Source: Belliella alkalica
Lineage (GTDB): Bacteria > Bacteroidota > Bacteroidia > Cytophagales > Cyclobacteriaceae
Direction: 5' to 3'
DNA: 64,000 nt
Assembly: GCF_022549785.1 (NCBI RefSeq)
Contig: NZ_JAKZGO010000001.1
Location: 248,001-312,000 of the forward strand
How positions within the stretch are numbered: position 1 is the stretch's first letter; each line of letters opens with the position of its first letter. The position numbers were made by a program, and so were the translations under genes. The notes below the pieces were generated by a model. The model made no database searches. It had not been told where the DNA came from and saw nothing but the letters and a program-made list of their open reading frames with translations. This document shows positions 1 to 8,768 of this stretch, piece after piece.

Positions 1-138
1 TAGACATTGATTCGAAATATTCTTAAATTTTTAAAATTGATGCTAAATTGAAAGAAGCGAATAATCATATTTATTTAATGGAAAGTAAAAATAATTGATT
101 TCTTAAATTATAAAATAATTAGAAATTGATATAAATAT

Positions 139-726
139 TCAACGTAACATCATTGGTTCTCTAGACGGAATCAAATTATGATTTCCCAATATCCTACCCT
201 TAGGAATACAAATGTTAATCCCAATGCTATTTTGATTTCCTATCTTACAATCAATGCCCAGATGGACTTTGGGTGAGATATAATTGAAATCACCCATCTT
301 GGAAAACATGGAGACAACAGAAAACATTTCTAACAAATTAAAATTACCCACAATAGCTCCCCTCTGTAAATAGGCATGCGGACCAATCAATACTCCTTCG
401 CCGATTTGCACATCTTTTGAGATTATAGCTTCTTGATGCACAAACCGCATGAATTTCGCTCCTAAATCTTTTAATTGCTTTAATACCTCAAATTGACTGC
501 TTGGATCACAAACCATCAAGTAGGTATAATCGGCTTTAGGAATATGCATGCTCGCCAAACCTAAATTCAAATAGTTATTCTCTAGTCTATTTTCCTCTTC
601 CTCAACCATAAGATATCCTACAATCTTCCAATCATAACACAACATTGCCGCATAATCCTCCAAATACTCAGAAAACTCCAAAGCTGTACTCCCCTGCCCT
701 AATAATATTATTTTTCTATGATTCAT
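139..726 (-). CDS. PglD/NeuD-like left-handed beta-helix acyltransferase, probably degenerate
   Basis: This is a 195-residue protein of the NeuD/PglD sugar O/N-acyltransferase family. A Rossmann-like N-terminal domain (residues 1-95, opening MNHRKIILLGQGS) is followed by hexapeptide repeats (about 97-190). The start at 726 is preferred over the upstream in-frame start at 759 because it begins exactly at the family N-terminus. The His-Asp pair of family members (H142-D143 in the paralogue at 1437-2090) is replaced here by Met140-Phe141. The C-terminus is also about a dozen residues shorter than the paralogue. It may therefore be inactive or have changed role. It is the last gene of the minus-strand capsule block and lies outside the long inverted repeat. 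The fold assignment is firm, the substrate is unknown. Confidence 0.75.
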   Translation of the reverse strand: MNHRKIILLGQGSTALEFSEYLEDYAAMLCYDWKIVGYLMVEEEENRLENNYLNLGLASMHIPKADYTYLMVCDPSSQFEVLKQLKDLGAKFMRFVHQEAIISKDVQIGEGVLIGPHAYLQRGAIVGNFNLLEMFSVVSMFSKMGDFNYISPKVHLGIDCKIGNQNSIGINICIPKGRILGNHNLIPSREPMMLR

Positions 727-920
727 CTTGAAATAAATAAGAGTAATAGAATTTGCCATTTACAAATGGCTAGTCGATCATGACGAAATTATAAAATGAA
801 CTTTAATTTTGGTAAAATGAAACAAGCTCAAGTTTGAAAAGGAATAAAATAGTAAATGATTGGTATTTAAAAAGAGGATTTTAAATAGTTGGAAGATTTA
901 TGATTGCAAAAAAAATATTA

Positions 921-1069
921 TATGTATATCCGTTTTCATACCAGTAGAATCTAAATAATTGAATTAACCTGTGATTTCGAACTAATATCAATAAATATCC
1001 AATATCTATTAGTATCAGTTTGCCAAAAAACAATCGCCTAATTGATTAAAGGCATAATTGCGGATACTC
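921..1069 (+). repeat. Long inverted repeat, left copy (core 925-1036)
   Basis: The core at 925-1036 (112 bp) is the reverse complement of 13957-14068 with only two mismatches and no gap. About 33 further bases on the acpS side (1037-1069) match 13922-13956 more weakly. The copy fills most of the otherwise gene-free 727-1077 gap, between the first acyltransferase gene and acpS. No transposase frame is visible in it. With the right copy it brackets about 13 kb of capsule genes. Confidence 0.92.
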
Positions 1070-1077
1070 AAAAAAAA

Positions 1078-1434
1078 TTATTTTAACATGTGTAATAGAG
1101 CTGTAGCTGTAGCAATATCTTTGGTATGGGATATGCTAATGGAAAGGTGAAAGGAAAGTGATGATGCAATTGGATGATGAATTATAGCTTCCGGAAATCC
1201 TTTAGGGTTTTTCGTAATTTCTATCTGCTTTAATTCTAAGGTTAATACAGGTGCAAAAGCCTTTAATACTGCTTCTTTTGCACACCAGATACCTGTAAGT
1301 GATTCAGAGGTAATCATTCTTAGATCACTATACTTACATTCGGAATCAAAAAATATCTTTTGAATAATTCGAGGTTTATGATCTAATAATCTTTGGATTC
1401 GAGAAACATGCTCTATATCAGTGCCAATAAACAT
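1078..1434 (-). CDS. acpS: Holo-[acyl-carrier-protein] synthase
   Basis: The 118-residue product has the length of AcpS, which transfers 4'-phosphopantetheine from CoA to the serine of apo-ACP. Visible family motifs are the N-terminal GTDIEHVSRI with the metal-binding Asp6, the WCAKEAVLKAF motif (residues 50-60) with Lys53-Glu54, and a C-terminal SISHTKDIATA. It starts two bases after the stop of the upstream acyltransferase (1437-2090). It shares the cluster with a dedicated ACP (4455-4679), which it probably activates. It may be a capsule-dedicated copy rather than the housekeeping enzyme (inference). Confidence 0.9.
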   Translation of the reverse strand: MFIGTDIEHVSRIQRLLDHKPRIIQKIFFDSECKYSDLRMITSESLTGIWCAKEAVLKAFAPVLTLELKQIEITKNPKGFPEAIIHHPIASSLSFHLSISISHTKDIATATALLHMLK

Positions 1435-1436
1435 AT

Positions 1437-2090
1437 CTACTTAGAAATTGCAATAAGTTTCTCTTTGAACCTAAAAAAGACCACTTCATTTTCACCCACA
1501 TTTCGATCCAAAACCATTCCTGCCATAATTTTATTCCCATTGCCTACTTTAATACCTGGAATTGTGGCACTATTTATCCCAAACAGATTTTCCTTTCCCA
1601 CTTCCGTATTTCCAGAAAAACATACATTTGGACTTAAAAAATTAAAATCACCGACTTTGCTGTCATGACCTATACTGCAACGACTATTCACCATAGTGAA
1701 CATACCAATATCTGTATTTGGACCTAAATTTACGTTAGGTGCAATTACAGCACCTATCCCAATTCTTGAAGAGGGTGAAATAAAGGCATCTGGGTGGATG
1801 AAAGAAGTGAATTGTGCTCCTTTTTGAATCAAATCAAACACTATTTTCTTTCTGAATTTCAGATTAGCAATACCCATTAGATAAAAAACATCTTCTTTTA
1901 CTTCATGACTAAAAATGTCACCTAGAAAAGGGGCTGAAAAAGAATAGTTATTGTAATTCACTTTATCATCATCAATAAAGCCAACTACTTCCAATTTATT
2001 AGTGCTGTTTTTATAAGTATTATCATGGTAAATATAATCGTTTAATTCAGCAGCATGACCTCCAGCACCAACAATAATGACTTTCTTCAT
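1437..2090 (-). CDS. NeuD/PglD-family sugar acyltransferase
   Basis: This 217-residue protein has the two-domain NeuD/PglD layout: an N-terminal nucleotide-sugar-binding Rossmann-like domain (MKKVIIVGAGGHAAEL) and a C-terminal left-handed beta-helix of hexapeptide repeats (about 98-190). The catalytic His-Asp pair is visible as H142-D143 in SIGHDSKVGDF. Family members acylate the amine or hydroxyl of nucleotide-activated sugars. Here it sits next to ACP, KAS III, SDR and AcpS genes. An acyl-ACP made by that cassette, for example 3-hydroxyacyl, is therefore a plausible donor in place of acetyl-CoA (inference). Confidence 0.85.
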   Translation of the reverse strand: MKKVIIVGAGGHAAELNDYIYHDNTYKNSTNKLEVVGFIDDDKVNYNNYSFSAPFLGDIFSHEVKEDVFYLMGIANLKFRKKIVFDLIQKGAQFTSFIHPDAFISPSSRIGIGAVIAPNVNLGPNTDIGMFTMVNSRCSIGHDSKVGDFNFLSPNVCFSGNTEVGKENLFGINSATIPGIKVGNGNKIMAGMVLDRNVGENEVVFFRFKEKLIAISK

Positions 2091-2248
2091 TTGATTTTAT
2101 TTTGTAATCAGTGAAAGGTAGAAATCAAACAGCACTTAATTTTTAATATGTAAACCAGCTGATTAGAAAGTATAATTAAATGAAAAGCGATTATGGAAAA
2201 ACTCATTCATAACACTCATGAATTAGATGAATGATTAAAGAATACCAA

Positions 2249-3019
2249 TCACCTAGCAAGATACCCTCCATCTACTATCATGTTGGTACCGGTTGCCCAC
2301 TTCGATGCATCAGACAGAAGGTAAACTGCAGCATTTGCCACATCCTCAATTTCTCCTAAGCCAAGTGGATGCTGACTTTGAACTAGCTTCATGGCAGCGT
2401 CATCCTTTCTGTATTCGGATTTCAACGAAAGAGGTGTATTAATAACAGAAGGTGAAATAGCATTAAATCTAATATTTTTATCAGCGTATTCTAAGGCAAG
2501 ACTTTTTACCATTCCGACCATGGCAGCTTTTGTCATGGCATACAGTGACTTCCCCTTTTCACCTACTTCACTCATAACAGAAGAAATCATCACCATACTC
2601 ATGCCTTCCGAAGATTTCAATGCAGATTTTGATAACGTTTGAATTAAAGTAATGGCAGAAAATAAATTCAGCTGAAAAGTTTCAAGTACTTGATTTTTTT
2701 TCATCACTTTAAAAGGGATTGTCGGTGAAATCCCCGCTGCATGTACAAAGCCGTCGATCGGCGCATAGGGTTTGACGAAAGATTCAAATTCTTCTTTAAT
2801 CTTGGTATCATCGGCTAGATCCAAGCTTATCATTCCATGATCGCAACCATTTTCGCAAAGTGCTATCGTTTCTTTCAACCTCTCCAAATCTCTTCCTAAA
2901 AGTAAAACCTTAGCACCCTGAGATGCACAGGCTACAGCAATGCCTTGGCCTATTCCGGAAGAAGCGCCAGTAATAAGGATTGTCTTACCAGTCAATGTAA
3001 AAGGGTTGTGTGATCGCAT
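2249..3019 (-). CDS. Short-chain dehydrogenase/reductase, FabG-like
   Basis: This is a 256-residue classical SDR. The cofactor motif [10 protein letters not shown] is at 17-26, the structural NAG-like motif reads HAAG near 93-96, and the catalytic residues are Ser146/147, Tyr160 and Lys164 (YAMTK). The C-terminus DGGYLAR resembles FabG. It probably reduces a 3-ketoacyl-ACP made by the KAS III encoded upstream to a 3-hydroxyacyl-ACP (inference from the neighbours). Oxidation or reduction of a nucleotide sugar is the main alternative. Confidence 0.85.
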   Translation of the reverse strand: MRSHNPFTLTGKTILITGASSGIGQGIAVACASQGAKVLLLGRDLERLKETIALCENGCDHGMISLDLADDTKIKEEFESFVKPYAPIDGFVHAAGISPTIPFKVMKKNQVLETFQLNLFSAITLIQTLSKSALKSSEGMSMVMISSVMSEVGEKGKSLYAMTKAAMVGMVKSLALEYADKNIRFNAISPSVINTPLSLKSEYRKDDAAMKLVQSQHPLGLGEIEDVANAAVYLLSDASKWATGTNMIVDGGYLAR

Positions 3020-3396
3020 GATTGAGTTTTAATGAGTGTTTATTAAAATGGAATGTTGATGAGGCAGATTTAACAGATTAACGCAGATTTTTTTTACTTT
3101 CTTGTCTATGACTATCCGACTAGCACCGAAAGTCGAGACATTTGCTAAGTCATCCCGAGACTATTTATAAATTAAACACACGAACTTATATAACTAAATT
3201 GATGATTTATTTTAAAAGCCCGATTTCGAATTGGGCCAATCTTTTTTATAGCCGCAAGTGAAAAATGTGGGTTGAATCAACGAATATTTTTAAAACCCGA
3301 ACGGAATTAAACTTAACCATAAACAAACAGGAGCATCATTGGTCAATTTATTTATCAGCCATCACGAGAATCGGGACGGGTGATGCGTTCTATCAT
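3020..3396. other. 377-bp gene-free gap with short CAGATT repeats
   Basis: No credible reading frame is visible between the KAS III and SDR genes. Three copies of CAGATT at 3065-3070, 3074-3079 and 3084-3089 are followed by a T run. A hairpin is present at the KAS III end. The gap is unusually long for a minus-strand block whose genes otherwise abut or overlap, so the SDR gene may have its own promoter. Confidence 0.5.
3360..3385 (-). terminator. Weak hairpin just downstream of the KAS III gene
   Basis: CATCAC at 3360-3365 pairs with GTGATG at 3380-3385 around a 14-base loop, 12 bases past the KAS III stop. There is no good U-tract on the minus strand, so it may be an attenuator or mRNA-stabilising hairpin instead of a terminator. 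Confidence 0.3.
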
Positions 3397-4455
3397 TTAC
3401 ACTTCAACTAAGTCGCTAATAAAGCAATCTTGAAATTCCATCACAGCAGAGGCCCAAGACATACCCACACCAAAACCACTTAACAATAGTTTTTTACGCC
3501 CTTCCAAATTGCCTTGTAGTTGGCTGACAATAGTTAAAGGAATAGATACAGATGATGTATTTCCAAAGTCACGGATACAGGAAGGAACCTTATCCAAAGG
3601 TAATTTCAGTTTTTTCGCCAAATAGCCGTTCATAAATGCATTCGCTTGGTGAAAAACAAAGAAGTCTATATCCCCTTTTTCTGTAGATGCATGGCTCAGA
3701 ATGTTTTTGATATCAGAAGGAATCTCTTGGATTACAAAGTTAAAGACATCGGAACCAATCATGGTGCCATGCTCATCCGTAGAGATATTTCCATGTTCAT
3801 CTATTACCTTCTCTTTGACAGAATCTGCCGAACTTGGGAACCTGTACCCACCCGATTTGATTTTGATCAAGTCTTCCCTACTCCCATCAGAATTAAGGCT
3901 AAAAAAAGATTTTCCGAATTTGGAATTCTTTTCAATCAAAGCGGCAATTCCACCATCTCCAAAAAGAAAAGCTACTCTCCTGTCCTTGGGATGATAAGCC
4001 CTGGAACGGGTCTCTCCATCTAACAACAAAGCCTTTCTGATATGTCCGGATTGAACCAGTGAATAGACTACAGAAAGGGCATAGACAAAAGCAGAACAAC
4101 CCAAGTTCAAATCAAAAGCCATGGTCTGCTTGGAAAGACCAAGACGGTTTTGCAACAAAACTGAAGTTGCGGGCATCCTATAATCCGGTGTTTGAGAAAC
4201 GAATACCAAAAGGTCAATCTCAGCCTTGTCCACATCAAGATCTTGTATCAATTTTTCAGCAGCTGCCTGACACAAATCTGAAGCACAAGTTCCTTCTAAA
4301 GCAAATCTACGTTCTTCTATCCCTGTTTTATCAGCAATATCAGCCACATCAGCTTCAGGGAAATAATGGGTATAATTTCTTGTCAGCACCTTATTTTCTG
4401 GAACAGCCGCAGCCATCCCTACTATACCGACTTGATCAAACTGAAGTAATGGCAT
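3397..4455 (-). CDS. 3-oxoacyl-ACP synthase III-like condensing enzyme
   Basis: The 352-residue protein has the FabH/KAS III thiolase fold. The catalytic triad is visible as Cys120 (NLGCSAFVYAL), His269 (FFVFHQANA) and Asn299 (FGNTSSVSIP). KAS III enzymes condense an acyl-CoA primer with malonyl-ACP. The stop codon of the ACP gene upstream overlaps its start by one base, so the two are probably translationally coupled. With the SDR and AcpS it forms a small acyl-making cassette inside a polysaccharide locus, most simply explained as making a short 3-hydroxyacyl decoration. Primer specificity cannot be read from sequence alone. Confidence 0.88.
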   Translation of the reverse strand: MPLLQFDQVGIVGMAAAVPENKVLTRNYTHYFPEADVADIADKTGIEERRFALEGTCASDLCQAAAEKLIQDLDVDKAEIDLLVFVSQTPDYRMPATSVLLQNRLGLSKQTMAFDLNLGCSAFVYALSVVYSLVQSGHIRKALLLDGETRSRAYHPKDRRVAFLFGDGGIAALIEKNSKFGKSFFSLNSDGSREDLIKIKSGGYRFPSSADSVKEKVIDEHGNISTDEHGTMIGSDVFNFVIQEIPSDIKNILSHASTEKGDIDFFVFHQANAFMNGYLAKKLKLPLDKVPSCIRDFGNTSSVSIPLTIVSQLQGNLEGRKKLLLSGFGVGMSWASAVMEFQDCFISDLVEV

Positions 4456-4679
4456 TACTGAACTTTCTGAATATGGTCAAACAATTCCTGAAGAGTTTGA
4501 ATTTTTTTAAAATCCTCCGATTGGATGGTGACCCCAAACTGATCATCCAATTCTGCTATCAAGGTCAGCTGCGCCAAAGAATCCCATTCTTCAAATTCCT
4601 TAAACTTATCTGACATCAATATTTCTCTGTCCTCAATTTCTAAGGCTTCTATGATTACTTCTTTAAACTTTAATTCCAT
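4455..4679 (-). CDS. Acyl carrier protein
   Basis: This 74-residue acidic four-helix protein carries the phosphopantetheine attachment motif DSLAQLTLI, with the serine about residue 34 (EEWDSLAQ). Its length and acidity are typical of stand-alone ACPs. It overlaps the KAS III start by one base and lies 24 bases from the decayed sugar transferase upstream. The second residue after DS is L-A, which is nearer to specialised ACPs of O-antigen and secondary-metabolite clusters than to housekeeping AcpP (DSLDTVE), so a dedicated role is likely. Confidence 0.9.
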   Translation of the reverse strand: MELKFKEVIIEALEIEDREILMSDKFKEFEEWDSLAQLTLIAELDDQFGVTIQSEDFKKIQTLQELFDHIQKVQ

Positions 4680-4702
4680 GATATTTATACTTTAATTTTA
4701 AT

Positions 4703-5321
4703 TCAGTTTTTATTATTTGGATAAGTTTGGGCATTGGGTCCTTTAAAGGCCTCAACGGTAGCCTGACCTTGAGCTGATAACCCTTCTCTTTTGAAAACTT
4801 TTACAAGAGTCATCCAAAGAATCTTTAAATCAAGGCTAAGAGAAATATTGTCCACATACCACACCATCGTAAATGAATTTTTTCTACCAAGAAATGGTAT
4901 TTCGACCATTGACCTGCGCCCAACCCGTAATTCCTGGACGAACTTGATTTCTTCTACTTTGTTCTGCGCTATAAATAGGTAAATATTTAACTAAAAGAAG
5001 TCTGGGCCCAATCAGGCTCATATCTCCTCGTAAAGACACTAAACAGATGAGGAAGTTCATCCAATGAAGAAATTCTAATAAACCAGCCTATTTTAATAAT
5101 GAGCTGTACATCATGTAATAATTGCATTGATTATCTTGAAAACCAGTTATTGTTTTAAACTTGACCAATTTGAAGATCTTATTCCCTTTACCGGGTCTAT
5201 CTTGGGTGAAAAACACAACGCCTTGAGAAGTATAAAGTAATAATGCGATAGCCAATAGTAAGGGGAAAGTAAAAATTAGCAGAGAACCAGCTATTACAAA
5301 ATCAATACTTCTTTTAATCAA
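4703..5321 (-). pseudogene. Decayed initiating sugar-phosphate transferase (PglC/WcaJ type)
   Basis: The first 77 codons from 5321 give the membrane anchor and start of a bacterial sugar transferase (MIKRSIDFVIAGSLLIF, then FFTQDRPGKGNKIFKLVKFKT). A shifted frame then gives [10 protein letters not shown], another gives [26 protein letters not shown] and SW followed by an in-frame TAG. A further shift gives VWYVDNISLSLDLKILWMTL to the end. At least three frame changes and one stop are needed to read the family domain through, so this is one broken gene, not two small ones. The intact enzyme would load the first sugar phosphate onto undecaprenyl phosphate. No intact replacement is visible in the window. 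Confidence 0.88.
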
Positions 5322-5339
5322 AAATTGATATATTGAGTA

Positions 5340-6467
5340 TTACTTATTTAAAATTTGCTTATATATGACAGACATTTCATTTAGAGAATTACTCAATTCA
5401 AACTTCTTTGCCGTTTCAATTGCATTCAAGCTCATGGTATCTCTCAATAATGAATTTTCAAATAATTTTTGAATACATTTTACAAATAAGTGCACATCAT
5501 TTTGTGGAAAGAGATACCCGTTTAAGTCATTTTCAACTATTTCTCGATGTCCCCTATCTTCAGATGCTACGATTGGTAAACCGCACATCATTTCTTCTAC
5601 CAGATTTAAGCCCAATCCTTCTTGCTTACTCGCAGATATACCTACATCAGACATTTTGAATACTTCATCAATATCTTCTCTAAACCCTAAAAATTTTATG
5701 TAATCCTGTAGTTTAAGATGACTAACTTTTCCCTTAACATCTTCTAGCAATTCACCTCTTCCTGCAAAAAGTATTTTTATACTAGGAATAGCATTGATCA
5801 AATTTGCTACAGAAGAAACTATAAATTCATGATTTTTCCTTGTTATAAATTCAGCTGCATAGACTAAGATAAAATCATCTTGAGAGAAATTATTTTTCTT
5901 CCTAATTACTTTTTTTTCAATTAAGTTAACTGGAAAAAAACGTTTTTGACTTACTCCAATTCCTGGGATTTTGAATACTTTCGTTGTTGAATTTTCTTTT
6001 TGCTTGATTAATTGAAAATCCTCTTCGTTAATTGTAATTATGGCATCTGTATGTCTGGCCAAAAACAATTCTACTGGGTAATATGTCAACCAACTATGAA
6101 TAGGCCCACCTTTAAAAAAATGAAATCCATGTGCTGTGTAAATTATTTTGGTACTACTTTTCTTCCTGGAAGATTTTGCCGCTAAGCGTGTCACAACAGA
6201 AGCCATAGGTGTATGGCAATGTACCATATCAAATTGCTCCAAATGCAACAGATTCTTTAATTCTTTGTAGGCTACAAAATGTCCTAAATGAAAAGGACTT
6301 CTTATAAATGGTATGGTGTGTTTAACATCTACAAAAGGTATCTGTTCATCACCATTGCAGGCAACATGTGTTTCATATCCTTGCTGTTGAAACCATTGAA
6401 GATAAGGGAGATGAAACCTAAGAATATGCTTGGCTATTGAAGCAGTAAAAAGGATTTTAGGTTTCAT
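5340..6467 (-). CDS. Glycosyltransferase, GT4 family
   Basis: This is a 375-residue GT-B enzyme. The N-terminal acceptor domain contains the HCHTPMASVVTRLAA stretch typical of EpsD/PglA-like transferases. The C-terminal domain has the donor-binding pattern SKQEGLGLNLVEEMMCGLPIV, with the EX7E motif near residues 285-293. It probably adds a sugar to the lipid-linked repeat unit at the cytoplasmic face. It overlaps the preceding GT4 gene by 11 bases and ends 18 bases before the remains of the initiating transferase. Donor and linkage cannot be read from the sequence. Confidence 0.88.
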   Translation of the reverse strand: MKPKILFTASIAKHILRFHLPYLQWFQQQGYETHVACNGDEQIPFVDVKHTIPFIRSPFHLGHFVAYKELKNLLHLEQFDMVHCHTPMASVVTRLAAKSSRKKSSTKIIYTAHGFHFFKGGPIHSWLTYYPVELFLARHTDAIITINEEDFQLIKQKENSTTKVFKIPGIGVSQKRFFPVNLIEKKVIRKKNNFSQDDFILVYAAEFITRKNHEFIVSSVANLINAIPSIKILFAGRGELLEDVKGKVSHLKLQDYIKFLGFREDIDEVFKMSDVGISASKQEGLGLNLVEEMMCGLPIVASEDRGHREIVENDLNGYLFPQNDVHLFVKCIQKLFENSLLRDTMSLNAIETAKKFELSNSLNEMSVIYKQILNK

Positions 6468-7653
6468 CTTTCTGAGTAGGTGCTATTAAATTACTATCAG
6501 CAAATGTTTTAAAAGCACTATAAAACTGCATTCTTTTTTGACTTAAAATGTCCGATTTGAAATCTAAGGAACGATTAAAATTTTCAGTAGCCCATTTTTT
6601 CAAAGGAAGATTACTAAAATCACTTAGAAGTTCGGTTAATTTAATAATATCGCCCGGTTTATACAAAGCTTCCTTTGTAATCAACTCTGGATGACCACCT
6701 AGTTCTGTTGCTAAAACAGGGCAACCCATACTCATCGCTTCTATTACAGATCTTGGCATTCCTTCAACACTGCTTGGCTGAATGTAAGAATCCAAAGAAT
6801 CAAAAAAATCGAAGATTTTCTTATGAGGCAAAGAACCTAAAATTTCAACTTGTTCAATTAAATTTAATTTCTCTATCAATGCATTCAATCTTTCAGGATT
6901 TCCCTGTCCTACAATTTTATATAGGAAATTAGTATTCCCTATTTTCTTGAGTCTGCTCAATGCTTTTATTACATCTGCATGACCCTTGTAAGGCACATCT
7001 ATAGCCGCCACCGTACCTAAAACTATTTTACCAGAAAAATTACTTATTTTTCTAAGTCTCTTTTCAAGTATTTCTTTATTCAAATACTGTAAAACTACAT
7101 CAGAACAACCAACGGATTTACCTTGAGTAGGGTATCTTTCTTGTAAAAACTTTTCAGTTACATATATTACATGAGAGGCCGATCGGATATGCCTTTTATA
7201 TTGAAACATTTTGTAATGAGCCAATAATTTTCCTCTCCAATCGTAATTCCACAAAGCATCAAAAACACAAGCCACCACTTCAACTAAGACAGGCTTACCC
7301 AATTTTTCTGCTGATTTCTTGGCTATGACTCCATTAGCACTCGGAAGTCTTGCTATTATAACATCATGTTCTGATACTGCTTTTTCTATAATGCTTTTTG
7401 CTTCTTTCTGCCTTAGTATACTCCTGATAGATTTAAAATTTGGAACTTCTATAAAATTAAAAGCTGGATGAGTTAAAGGTGTAAATTGACCCCCATCAGC
7501 TTCTGAAATAACTATATTTCTCATTAAAAAAGTTACCGAATCACCGAAATAGGAATAGCGATCCACAATTTCATTCGTATAATGTACCCCATAAAAAACT
7601 GTTTTCGATGGGTTACTCATCATTGGCCCGTCATGAACGAATAAAATTTTCAT
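6457..7653 (-). CDS. Glycosyltransferase, GT4 family
   Basis: This is a 398-residue GT-B enzyme with the C-terminal donor-binding motif PSSVEGMPRSVIEAMSMGCP (EX7E pattern). The start at 7653 (MKILFVHDGP) is preferred to the in-frame ATG at 7671 because it gives the family N-terminus and avoids overlap with the upstream stop codon. It is the second of three consecutive GT4 genes. The acceptor half is poorly conserved, so specificity is unknown. Confidence 0.87.
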   Translation of the reverse strand: MKILFVHDGPMMSNPSKTVFYGVHYTNEIVDRYSYFGDSVTFLMRNIVISEADGGQFTPLTHPAFNFIEVPNFKSIRSILRQKEAKSIIEKAVSEHDVIIARLPSANGVIAKKSAEKLGKPVLVEVVACVFDALWNYDWRGKLLAHYKMFQYKRHIRSASHVIYVTEKFLQERYPTQGKSVGCSDVVLQYLNKEILEKRLRKISNFSGKIVLGTVAAIDVPYKGHADVIKALSRLKKIGNTNFLYKIVGQGNPERLNALIEKLNLIEQVEILGSLPHKKIFDFFDSLDSYIQPSSVEGMPRSVIEAMSMGCPVLATELGGHPELITKEALYKPGDIIKLTELLSDFSNLPLKKWATENFNRSLDFKSDILSQKRMQFYSAFKTFADSNLIAPTQKDET

Positions 7654-7655
7654 AT

Positions 7656-8768
7656 TCAGTTTATCAAACAATTATAAAATTCCTTAAATCTCAAATCCTG
7701 AGAAAAATATCCTCTAGCCCAATTTTGAGTAATTCCTGTCAATCCATGATCCTTTTTTTCTTGAACTTCAAAAATTAGTCTTACTGATTTTTCAACATCT
7801 AAAGGATCAATCAGATAAGACATTAGACTTTCAGGCATAATCTCAACTATTGGCGGAATATTTGAAGCAACAAAAGGAAGCCCACATAGCATTGCTTCAA
7901 TCAATGAGTTGGGTTGTCCTTCAGTGAGTGAGGGGAAGTAAAACAAATTACTTGTTCTTAATATCTCAGATACATCATTTCTGAAACTCAGTAATTTTAC
8001 GTTTCCCATAATCCCCATGGAATCCACTTCATCTTGAAGTTTTTCCGTACTTAGGCCACAGAAAATAAAAAAAATACTTTTATCTCTTTCGATTAATTGT
8101 TTTGCCACTTTCAACATAGTCTTATGATTTTTGGCAGGATCCAATCTTCCAGAATGGCAAATCACAAAAGCCTCTAAAGGAATACCAAGCTCAGCTCTAA
8201 TGCTCAAATTTTTCTCATGAAAATGAAAGTCATCCACGTTCATACCATTGTAAATGACTTTAAAACGTTCGCTTTTTTGCCATCCTGGGAAAAAAAAATT
8301 CAACGATGCTTTTGAATTGGACAAAATTTGTGTGCTAGAAGTAAACACTAAGTTCTTAACCAAGCTGTTGTACAACTTTCTTAAGAATGTGACTTTAAAA
8401 TGATCCTTTCCCTGTCTGTAAAAAGCGATTCGATTATTTATTCCAGCTTGTTTAGCAAGCCACATAGGAATGCCTGCAAAGTTGGCATTAAAATCACAGA
8501 CTGAATCAAATTTTTTTCTCTTAACAAAATCATAAAACCAGAAAATGTTTTTTAAATTAAAATATCCGAGGGGATGGAAAAAAAGAGGAATGCCCAACAC
8601 CTTGTATTGCTCAAACAACTTACCTTGGTCTAGGCTTCTTATTAAAACATATGGCTCAATTGATCTATCATCTTTTATGAATTTTAAAAATCTAAGAAGG
8701 TAAGTTTCTATTCCTCCTGGATTCATTGTAGGAATTATAAAGAGGATTTTTTTTGATTTTAATGTCAT
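7656..8768 (-). CDS. Glycosyltransferase, GT4 family
   Basis: This 370-residue GT-B glycosyltransferase opens with the glycine-rich acceptor loop FIIPTMNPGGIETYLLRFL. It carries the donor site FPSLTEGQPNSLIEAMLCGLP with its EX7E pair. GGxE near the N-terminus is typical of EpsF/WbpH-type GT4 enzymes in capsule loci. The gene begins directly after the stop of the deacetylase-like gene upstream and is followed by the next GT4 gene, so it is part of one transcription unit. Substrate unknown. Confidence 0.88.
   Translation of the reverse strand: MTLKSKKILFIIPTMNPGGIETYLLRFLKFIKDDRSIEPYVLIRSLDQGKLFEQYKVLGIPLFFHPLGYFNLKNIFWFYDFVKRKKFDSVCDFNANFAGIPMWLAKQAGINNRIAFYRQGKDHFKVTFLRKLYNSLVKNLVFTSSTQILSNSKASLNFFFPGWQKSERFKVIYNGMNVDDFHFHEKNLSIRAELGIPLEAFVICHSGRLDPAKNHKTMLKVAKQLIERDKSIFFIFCGLSTEKLQDEVDSMGIMGNVKLLSFRNDVSEILRTSNLFYFPSLTEGQPNSLIEAMLCGLPFVASNIPPIVEIMPESLMSYLIDPLDVEKSVRLIFEVQEKKDHGLTGITQNWARGYFSQDLRFKEFYNCLIN

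Noticed and set aside
4703-5321. Two separate small genes (4703-4909 and 5088-5321)
   Set aside because: Their products are the C- and N-terminal parts of one bacterial sugar transferase and the interval encodes its middle in shifted frames, so they are one pseudogene.
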